Shown here: positions 1-4,600 of the stretch, in pieces
Layout: each line of letters begins with the position of its first letter
How positions within the stretch are numbered: position 1 is the first letter of the stretch
Assembly (NCBI GenBank): GCA_022561675.1
Contig: JADFQT010000077.1
Coordinates: forward strand, 1 to 9,663
From: Chloroflexota bacterium
GTDB lineage: Bacteria; Chloroflexota; Dehalococcoidia; Lucifugimonadales; UBA3495
Direction: 5' to 3'
DNA: 9,663 nt
Position numbers and translations under genes: made by a program
Notes under the pieces: generated by a model
The model's input: only the letters and a program-made list of their open reading frames with translations
What the model was told of the DNA's origin: nothing
Database searches by the model: none

Positions 1-117
1 GATTTCCGGCAGGGGATTTCCCCCACGCTGGACCCACCCGGGGGTCAGTCTGGCTCGATCCGCTGCGTCGTAGTATTGTTGTGCTTCTTCGGAGCTCATT
101 TTACCTTGCACTACCAT
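1..117 (-). CDS. N-terminus of an unidentified protein, truncated at the left edge
   Basis: An open frame of 39 codons runs from an ATG at 117 to the window edge without a stop. The start is supported by a strong AGGAGG (complement of 127-132) nine bases upstream. A second in-frame ATG at 99 has a weaker AAGG before it. The peptide begins MVVQGKMSSEEAQQYYDAAD and continues with a Pro/Gly-containing stretch (LTPGWVQRGG). It has no signal peptide and no membrane segment. I do not recognise the family. A faint resemblance to the N-termini of cupin or gentisate-dioxygenase-like enzymes is only an impression. It diverges from the VOC gene at 446 across a 328-nt gap, so any shared control would lie there. 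Confidence 0.6.
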   Translation of the reverse strand, partial: MVVQGKMSSEEAQQYYDAADRARLTPGWVQRGGNPLPEI

Positions 118-445
118 GATCTACTTCCTCCTCTACCCAAGGGCAACTAATCCAGAAAGATGGCCACATACAAAACGGATTGGGGCGATGCCAACTGAAA
201 GCATGATACTTTCCCACTCACGTTATGACAAGCCGTCGATGCTAAATGCCGAGGCGGAAGGGTGTCAAGCTGTAAGGGCCAAGTGGATAAGCGGGGTCCC
301 TTTATGATGGGGTGGAAAATTTATATCAGAAAGTGTATAAATCAGAGTATGCTCGGGGGAGGCCATCGCCAACCCCACATAATCGATACTATAGCCACTT
401 TTAAGGAAGCAAAGCCGTACATCTAGTCGAGAAAGGAGGGCGAAC
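118..445. other. Divergent intergenic region, no gene seen
   Basis: This 328-nt gap separates the truncated leftward gene from the VOC gene and is richer in A+T than the genes around it. The short open frames on both strands have no ribosome binding site and no recognisable protein pattern. It should hold the promoters of both flanking genes. Only one weak sigma70-like candidate (313-341) stands out for the rightward gene. I saw no tRNA, repeat array or strong hairpin. Confidence 0.5.
313..341 (+). promoter_or_regulatory. Candidate promoter for the VOC gene
   Basis: A -35-like TGGAAA (313-318, 4 of 6 consensus bases) is followed after 17 bases by a -10-like TATAAA (336-341, 5 of 6). Transcription would start near 348, giving a leader of about 98 nt. 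The region is A+T-rich, so a chance match is quite possible. Confidence 0.3.
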
Positions 446-973
446 ATGGTTACAAGTTTGGGGCACGTTGGGATAATCTGCGAAGACTTTTTGAAGATGC
501 GGGACTTCTATACTCGGGTCATCGGCTTGACGGTGACCGATGAGGACCCGGACCGGGGCAGTTGCTTTCTAAGCGCGGACCCGGAGAACGAGCATCATGA
601 ATTGGCGCTGGGGGAGGTTCGCGGCCCCGACCATCCGGCTGGGCCCCGGCCAAAGACTCAGGGAGTGGGTCAGATTTCCTTCATCGTGGAGAGCCTGGAT
701 GCCCTCAAGGACTTCTACCAGCGGCTGCTCAAGGAGGGCTCAAGAATCGACAATGTAGTGACCCACGGTATCTCCTGCAGCGTCTACTTCTTCGATCCCG
801 AGGATAACCGAATTGAGCTGTACTACAAGACCGGGTATATCGTAAAACAGGGTTTCAGCCGCCCAATCGACCTGGAGAAGCAGTCCAACGAAGAATTACT
901 GGCTTTCTCCAAGTCCTTTGAAGCCTCGCAGGGTCCCTTCCAAGGAGCCAAACTGCCGGTGGGCAGCGCTTAA
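446..973 (+). CDS. VOC-superfamily (glyoxalase/extradiol dioxygenase fold) protein
   Basis: The 175-residue product has the two beta-alpha-beta3 modules of the vicinal oxygen chelate fold. Module one begins LGHVGIICEDF with candidate ligand His7 and runs to HHELAL (His50, His51, Glu52). Module two runs from GQISFIVESLDALKDFY (residues 75-91) to FFDPEDNRIELYY, with Glu124 as the last ligand. Compared with glyoxalase I (His, Glu, His, Glu), the third position appears to be Gln76. A strong Shine-Dalgarno sequence (432-440) lies five bases before the ATG. There is no signal peptide, so it is cytoplasmic. The family includes glyoxalases, fosfomycin-resistance enzymes, epimerases and ring-cleaving dioxygenases, and the substrate cannot be read from the sequence. 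About 45 residues after the second module resemble the tail seen in dioxygenase-like single-pair VOC proteins. The gene stands alone on its strand, followed by a weak hairpin. Confidence 0.85.
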   Translation: MVTSLGHVGIICEDFLKMRDFYTRVIGLTVTDEDPDRGSCFLSADPENEHHELALGEVRGPDHPAGPRPKTQGVGQISFIVESLDALKDFYQRLLKEGSRIDNVVTHGISCSVYFFDPEDNRIELYYKTGYIVKQGFSRPIDLEKQSNEELLAFSKSFEASQGPFQGAKLPVGSA

Positions 974-982
974 AAACTCCTG

Positions 983-1000
983 CCGCCAGCAAATTGGCGG
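983..1000 (+). terminator. Weak stem-loop after the VOC gene
   Basis: CCGCCA (983-988) and TGGCGG (995-1000) form a perfect 6-bp GC-rich stem with a 6-nt loop, ten bases after the VOC stop codon. No T-tract follows, only GCTTGCC, so it is a poor intrinsic terminator. It may simply stabilise the mRNA 3' end. Confidence 0.35.
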
Positions 1001-1214
1001 GCTTGCCACCCTAAACTATGGGTGAGTGGGCGTAGCCGGGTCATGTTTAGTTGTGGTGGGTATTATCAGGACCGCGCTCCGCCAGTTGGAGAATAGGGTG
1101 GTGGCTGCCCCAGCCCATGCGGGGCCGGCGGCCGTCGTCCGCATCTCTGTCGGTGATACCATTCCCGGCGGCACTGTCGTGACGCCAAACCCAATGGCAA
1201 GTAGAGTCTGAAAG

Positions 1215-1223
1215 AAAAGGAGG
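1215..1223 (+). promoter_or_regulatory. Strong ribosome binding site that fixes the TTG start of the protease
   Basis: AAAAGGAGG ends seven bases before the TTG at 1231. No ATG or GTG in the same frame nearby has a comparable site, so this sequence decides the start codon. TTG initiation usually lowers expression, while the near-perfect Shine-Dalgarno would partly compensate. Confidence 0.75.
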
Positions 1224-1230
1224 ATTCTCC

Positions 1231-2046
1231 TTGACTGGCAGTTCACAGGTTACGGCGGTCGACCCCATCTTCGCAAAAACCACTTTAGTCGAGCCTTTTT
1301 TAAGGAGCGAAGGACAGTCCGACAAAAATCTGGGTAGTGCCACTGGGTTTTTCTTCGAGTACAACCAGCAGCTATATCTAATCACAAACCGACATGTTTT
1401 GGTTGACGAAAGCAAGGCGCACTATCCAGATCATGTTCGCCTTCGGCTGCATGGCCGTAACAACCTAACCGAGGTGGTGCAGGTCGAGATACCATTGGTA
1501 ACTAACGGATCACGTCGATGGATCGAGCACCAGCAACCTGGCGTCGATGTGGCGGCAGTACCGCTTCCGACAACACGCCTGAAGGAAGCAGGCACTATCC
1601 TGAGCTTCGGCGCAGCAGATCTAGTTCCTGGTGACGTGGTTCTTGGATGGGCTCAGGATGTGGTAGTGGTGGGTTACCCGTTGGGATTCTACGACGATGT
1701 CTTCAACTTACCCATAATGCGGCGAGCGACTGTCGCTAGCGCCTACGGCGTGCCTTTTAGAGGTGAGCCGAGATTCCTAATTGACGCACAACTCCATGAG
1801 GGTACTAGCGAAAGTCCTGTGGTCAGCGCTCCACAGACCATGATCCAGCGGGGAAGCAATATGACCTTATCTACCAGGCCAACCTCATTTCTTCTGGGTG
1901 TTCATTCGGCTAGCCTTAGCCTTGTGATGCAATCTCGTGAGGGTGACGGAGCTGGGGATCCTCAAGAACAGCTAGAGCCATTGGGGCTCAGTGTTGTTTG
2001 GTATGCTCGATTAATTGAGGAGATGCTCGCTCATGGAACTAGATAA
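1231..2046 (+). CDS. Trypsin-like (S1-fold) serine protease, cytoplasmic
   Basis: The 271-residue product carries a chymotrypsin-fold catalytic triad. His55 lies in LITNRHVL, Asp106 in GVDVAAVPL, and Ser193 in HEGTSESPVV. A segment VVGYPLGFYDDVFNLPIMRR (146-165) is typical of stand-alone bacterial trypsin-like peptidases. The usual Gly after the catalytic Ser is Glu194 here, which might affect the oxyanion-hole region. There is no signal peptide, PDZ domain or membrane anchor, so it is not a DegP/HtrA type and probably acts in the cytoplasm. The start is TTG at 1231, chosen from the strong ribosome binding site. The gene has clearly lower GC than its neighbours: sampled 60-nt blocks give about 48%, against about 62% in argH and the VOC gene. 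This hints at transfer. The 257 nt upstream hold no convincing gene. Substrate unknown. Confidence 0.8.
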   Translation: MTGSSQVTAVDPIFAKTTLVEPFLRSEGQSDKNLGSATGFFFEYNQQLYLITNRHVLVDESKAHYPDHVRLRLHGRNNLTEVVQVEIPLVTNGSRRWIEHQQPGVDVAAVPLPTTRLKEAGTILSFGAADLVPGDVVLGWAQDVVVVGYPLGFYDDVFNLPIMRRATVASAYGVPFRGEPRFLIDAQLHEGTSESPVVSAPQTMIQRGSNMTLSTRPTSFLLGVHSASLSLVMQSREGDGAGDPQEQLEPLGLSVVWYARLIEEMLAHGTR

Positions 2047-2177
2047 CTCCTTGCGCAAGACTCCTTACACAGAATTGCTACTTTGGGGCACCTCAAGGCA
2101 ATAGCTGCCCGGCTACACCCAGTGGTGCTCTAAGTCATTCCAAAGGCGCCCCAGGCGATGCGAGGTTGGCGGCCGCT

Positions 2178-2198
2178 CATAGCTGAGTTTCCGCTATG
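2178..2198. repeat. Small inverted repeat beside the tRNA 3' end
   Basis: CATAGC (2178-2183) and GCTATG (2193-2198) form a perfect 6-bp stem with a 9-nt loop. It begins 12 nt beyond the tRNA CCA end on the minus strand. No T-tract follows on that strand, so it is only a marginal terminator candidate. It might stop or protect the tRNA precursor 3' end. Elsewhere between the protease stop (2046) and the tRNA I see only a short palindrome, CTTGCGCAAG (2050-2059). Confidence 0.3.
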
Positions 2199-2209
2199 TG
2201 GTATTTCAG

Positions 2210-2285
2210 TGGTGGAGCTGGTGGGGGTCGAACCCACTACCTCTTCAATGCCATTGAAGCGCTCTCCCAGTTGAGCTACAGCCCC
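2210..2285 (-). tRNA. tRNA-Ala (anticodon GGC)
   Basis: Read on the minus strand, the sequence folds into a full cloverleaf. The acceptor strand GGGGCTG pairs with CAGCTCC and includes the G3:U70 wobble pair that identifies alanine tRNAs. The D arm is GCTC/GAGC. The anticodon stem CTTCA/TGAAG encloses the loop ATGGCAT with anticodon GGC, which reads GCC and GCU codons. The T arm is GTGGG-TTCGACC-CCCAC. The discriminator is A, and CCA (complement of 2210-2212) is encoded in the DNA. Its 3' end faces the low-GC protease gene, the side where integrative elements usually enter at a tRNA. It lies downstream of the NHL gene on the same strand but has its own candidate promoter. Confidence 0.97.
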
Positions 2286-2297
2286 ATTGTATAAAGA

Positions 2298-2336
2298 CCG
2301 GGCATACGGACCGGGTGTGCGGAACGGGCGTCCGTA
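2298..2336. repeat. Three imperfect 13-nt tandem repeats in the tRNA-Ala leader
   Basis: CCGGGCATACGGA (2298-2310), CCGGGTGTGCGGA (2311-2323) and ACGGGCGTCCGTA (2324-2336) are consecutive 13-nt units. Units one and two match at 10 of 13 positions, units two and three at 9 of 13. The third unit also forms one arm of an inverted repeat: ACGGGCG (2324-2330) pairs with CGCCCGT (2339-2345) across an 8-nt loop. The array sits between the candidate tRNA promoter and the mature 5' end. It could therefore lie in the precursor's 5' leader, or the stem could help end the NHL transcript. No T-tract accompanies it. Confidence 0.55.
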
Positions 2337-2348
2337 AACGCCCGTAAC

Positions 2349-2378
2349 AATATAACAAAGCCCGGCCCGATGCCGCAA
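2349..2378 (-). promoter_or_regulatory. Candidate promoter for tRNA-Ala
   Basis: On the minus strand, TTGCGG (complement of 2373-2378) and TATATT (complement of 2349-2354, 5 of 6 consensus bases) are separated by 18 bases. Transcription would start near 2341, about 55 nt before the mature tRNA 5' end. That leader would contain the 13-nt repeats. A second A+T-rich box, TATACA, lies too close to the tRNA to serve as its -10. Confidence 0.4.
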
Positions 2379-2388
2379 TGATGTTAGC

Positions 2389-3306
2389 CTAGCCTTTGCG
2401 CGTAAACTTCACCACGGTTCGCCCCTGGCTGCCCTCGTAGGGCTCCACGACGTAGAGGTCCTTGTGAGAGTCCACCCAGATACCGTGGCAGGAACGATGG
2501 GTCATGGAACCCCACTGGGCCAGCCGCTCCCCATCCAAATTCAAAATGCTGATCATCCCGCCGTTGTGCTCCGCGACGTAGACAATGTCCTCGTCGTCCA
2601 CAAACATGACCGCCGCGCCGATTAACTCGGTGGGCCAGGTCGTAAGGTGCTCTCCATCCTGAGAAAACACCTGAATGCGGTCGTTCTCCCGGTCGGTTAT
2701 CAACAGCCGCCCCCGCCGGTCAATCCAGGCGCCGTGGGGCAGGTGAAACTCGCTGGGCCCGTCGCCGGGCTCGCCCCAAGACAGCAGATGCTTGCCATCG
2801 GCGGCAAACTTGTGGACCCGGGCGTTGGCGTAGCCATCGGCGATGAAAATCTCCCCGGCGTCGTTCAGCGCTATCCCAGCAGGCAGGTTAAAGGGATCTC
2901 CTCCGTGGGTCACCTGTTTCCAGCCGTTGGAGCTGAAATCGGCATTGTCGGCGCCGGTATCCGAGCGATACCCCTTGGTGCCCAGGGTAAACAATAGCTC
3001 GCCATCCTTGGTGAACTTCATAATCTGGCACTGGTTACGCTCCACCAGCCAGACGTTGTCATCCTTGTCCAGAATGATGGCGTGGGGGAAGGCAAACACG
3101 CCGGCTCCCCAGGAGGAGACGTAATTTCCTTCCCGGTCGAAGATCATGATGGGATGATCCGGGTCCCGGTTGAAGCAGTACACCCGGTCTTGGGAGTCGC
3201 CGAACACCGCGGCGGCGGGCATGGCCCATCCCGACGGCAGTTTGGCCCAGTGGTAGTCGACCTCGTAAGTATATTTTCCGCTGCCCACTACGTTCGCTGT
3301 AGTCAT
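2389..3306 (-). CDS. NHL-repeat beta-propeller protein, peptidyl-alpha-hydroxyglycine alpha-amidating lyase (PAL)-like
   Basis: The 305-residue product is built of NHL repeats, as in a six-bladed propeller. Three features recall the lyase half of peptide-amidating monooxygenase. DGYANARVHKF (157-167) matches the eukaryotic PAL motif around its catalytic Tyr, so Tyr159 is the counterpart. TDRENDRIQVF (204-214) matches another PAL motif. Three blade-initiating histidines (His75 in FPHAIILD, His191 in LPHGAWID, His274 in CHGIWVD) sit where PAL binds zinc. Arg47 (FNRDPDH) may match the catalytic Arg. There is no signal peptide and no monooxygenase domain, so peptide amidation is unlikely. Family members are often simply called NHL proteins, and the substrate is unknown. 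A strong Shine-Dalgarno precedes the ATG, and a good promoter lies at 3338-3366. It follows the SMP-30 gene on the same strand, 139 nt away. Confidence 0.8.
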   Translation of the reverse strand: MTTANVVGSGKYTYEVDYHWAKLPSGWAMPAAAVFGDSQDRVYCFNRDPDHPIMIFDREGNYVSSWGAGVFAFPHAIILDKDDNVWLVERNQCQIMKFTKDGELLFTLGTKGYRSDTGADNADFSSNGWKQVTHGGDPFNLPAGIALNDAGEIFIADGYANARVHKFAADGKHLLSWGEPGDGPSEFHLPHGAWIDRRGRLLITDRENDRIQVFSQDGEHLTTWPTELIGAAVMFVDDEDIVYVAEHNGGMISILNLDGERLAQWGSMTHRSCHGIWVDSHKDLYVVEPYEGSQGRTVVKFTRKG

Positions 3307-3337
3307 AGTTTACCTCCTCTTTTGTAGCTTGCCTGTG

Positions 3338-3366
3338 ATTATCCCAACTATGGCGGCAGGGGTCAA
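3338..3366 (-). promoter_or_regulatory. Sigma70-like promoter for the NHL-repeat gene
   Basis: On the minus strand, TTGACC (complement of 3361-3366, 5 of 6) and GATAAT (complement of 3338-3343, 5 of 6) are exactly 17 bases apart. Transcription would start near 3331, giving a leader of about 25 nt that includes the Shine-Dalgarno. This argues that the gene is not simply cotranscribed with the SMP-30 gene upstream. Confidence 0.65.
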
Positions 3367-3445
3367 TCAGCCCTTCCGGCCCAGTTCATTCGCGTGACCT
3401 ACCGAGCAACCGAAAGGGGTTTAGACCTGCCCTAAATTAGAACGT

Positions 3446-4366
3446 CTAGCTAAAAGCCCCAATCCCCGGGGTCTTGACCCTTAGCATCGATAAAGAGTCG
3501 CCGGGAGTGAGGTACAGAGTGCGAAAATCCGGCCCGCCGAAGGCCAAATTCCTGGTAATTTCGGGCATCCTCGCCACCCCCAACACCTCGCCGCTGGCGG
3601 CGATAATCCAGAAGCCTCCCGACCCCACGCAGAAGACTCTACCCAGGGTATCGACCTTCATGCCATCGGGGACTCCCGGGTCTGCCGAGGACATATCGCA
3701 GAACAGCCTCTGGTTGCTCAGGGTTCCGTCGGTGGCCACGTCGAAGGCTTCTATGCGGCGATGGGCGCAATACTCACCCTTTTCTTCCTCGATGAAACAT
3801 TGGGCGCTCTCCCGGCTGATGGCCACGTACAATACCGATTCGTCGGGAGACAGAGCCAGCCCATTGGGGTAGACACACTGGTCGGTGGCCAGGTGCAACT
3901 GGCCTTGGGGGTCGATGCGATAGACGCCAGCGAAGCCCAACTCCCGCTGATCCTCCGGCAAACGCAACTCCGGGTCGGTGAAGTAGATGGTGCCATCGGA
4001 CCGGCAGATGACATCGTTGGGCTTGTTGAACCGCTTGCCCTGCCAGCGGTCGGCCAGGGTGGTCACCGTGCCATCGGCCTCCGTTCGAGTCACGCACCGG
4101 TGATCGGCACCCTCACACATCAGCAGCCGCCCCTGCCGGTCCAGGGTGCAGCCATTTCCCTCCCCGGTGTCTTCCCGCACCACGGTCACCCGGCCATCGG
4201 TGTCTCCCGGACCGACGATGTCCCAGCGAAGCAGCCGGGAGCCCTGCAGGTCGACAAAAGTCAGGTAGCCGCCGGGATGCCAGAGGGGTCCCTCGGTACG
4301 ATGCCAACCGCTGGTCAGGAGGGTAGGCTCGGTTGACTCCAATATGCCGGACAGTTGGTCGGGCAT
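3446..4366 (-). CDS. SMP-30/gluconolactonase/regucalcin family lactone hydrolase
   Basis: The 306-residue product is a six-bladed beta-propeller with the full metal-binding set of the SMP-30 family. Glu25 lies in TEGPLWHP, Asn117 in FNKPNDV, Asn168 in YPNGLALSPD and Asp234 in GVPDGMKVD. Members hydrolyse sugar lactones such as glucono-1,5-lactone or xylonolactone using a divalent metal, and the motifs do not fix the substrate. Length is normal for the family and there is no signal peptide, so it is cytoplasmic. The ATG at 4366 has GGAGG six bases upstream. A promoter with an extended -10 element lies at 4405-4433. The gene is divergent from the flavin oxidoreductase across 234 nt. The NHL gene downstream is another beta-propeller enzyme from a different family. 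A role in oxidative sugar or xenobiotic lactone breakdown is inference. Confidence 0.9.
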   Translation of the reverse strand: MPDQLSGILESTEPTLLTSGWHRTEGPLWHPGGYLTFVDLQGSRLLRWDIVGPGDTDGRVTVVREDTGEGNGCTLDRQGRLLMCEGADHRCVTRTEADGTVTTLADRWQGKRFNKPNDVICRSDGTIYFTDPELRLPEDQRELGFAGVYRIDPQGQLHLATDQCVYPNGLALSPDESVLYVAISRESAQCFIEEEKGEYCAHRRIEAFDVATDGTLSNQRLFCDMSSADPGVPDGMKVDTLGRVFCVGSGGFWIIAASGEVLGVARMPEITRNLAFGGPDFRTLYLTPGDSLSMLRVKTPGIGAFS

Positions 4367-4404
4367 GGGAAACCTCCAACGGGCCCAGATAGCTGATGGG
4401 CGGG

Positions 4405-4433
4405 ATTATACCAGGATGGGCAGTGGGTGTATA
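4405..4433 (-). promoter_or_regulatory. Extended -10 promoter for the SMP-30 gene
   Basis: On the minus strand, a perfect TATAAT (complement of 4405-4410) is preceded by TGG, giving an extended -10 element. TATACA (complement of 4428-4433, 4 of 6) lies 17 bases upstream as the -35. Transcription would start near 4398, leaving a leader of about 32 nt before the ATG at 4366. Confidence 0.7.
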
Positions 4434-4510
4434 TTTGGAAGGCCGTCCTTGACCCTATCCATCCTGCAGAATTCCACATCTCATACCCCAAGCGTCACAT
4501 CAAATAAGCT

Positions 4511-4536
4511 GATGATGTCCAGTCCAGGACATCATC
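4511..4536. repeat. Perfect 10-bp inverted repeat upstream of the flavin oxidoreductase
   Basis: GATGATGTCC (4511-4520) and GGACATCATC (4527-4536) are exact reverse complements separated by AGTCCA. The size and symmetry fit an operator for a dimeric regulator. As RNA the arms would form a stable 10-bp hairpin. It lies one base before a second, terminator-like hairpin and about 65 nt before the GTG start of the oxidoreductase. Which role applies cannot be decided by reading. No convincing promoter was found beside it on the plus strand. Confidence 0.75.
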
Positions 4537-4537
4537 T

Positions 4538-4560
4538 GGGGATTTGGATCCCCCAATTTT
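4538..4560 (+). terminator. Terminator-like hairpin in the oxidoreductase upstream region
   Basis: GGGGAT (4538-4543) pairs with ATCCCC (4548-4553) across TTGG, followed by CCAA and TTTT (4557-4560). The GC-rich base and trailing T-run resemble a short rho-independent terminator. No rightward gene ends just upstream, because the neighbour at 4366 is read leftwards. If functional, it would therefore act as an attenuator within the oxidoreductase leader rather than end another transcript. The T-run is short, so strength is uncertain. Confidence 0.45.
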
Positions 4561-4600
4561 AGTAATTTCTCCAGAGTATTAGTCTGGCCGGAGAGCGTGG

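Noticed and set aside
116..307. A 63-codon plus-strand open frame in the left divergent region.
   Set aside because: It has no ribosome binding site and overlaps the supported leftward gene start, and its composition is not protein-like.
1026..1211. A 61-codon plus-strand open frame between the VOC and protease genes.
   Set aside because: It has a GTG start with no ribosome binding site, and the protein has no recognisable pattern. GC-rich DNA yields such frames by chance.
1..2285. An attachment-site duplication of the tRNA-Ala 3' end marking an integrated element.
   Set aside because: No second copy of the tRNA 3' segment was found by eye left of the tRNA, and no integrase is in the window.
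2130..2378. An 82-codon minus-strand open frame.
   Set aside because: It runs straight through the tRNA-Ala gene and its leader.
3761..4336. A 191-codon plus-strand open frame opposite the SMP-30 gene.
   Set aside because: It is antisense to a gene with intact catalytic motifs, has no ribosome binding site and matches no family. It is a shadow of GC-rich coding sequence.
4463..4478. CTGCAGAATTCCAC looks like a cloning polylinker (PstI-EcoRI).
   Set aside because: The match stops after about 14 nt, flanking bases do not continue as vector, and the sequence runs naturally into the dyad and gene.
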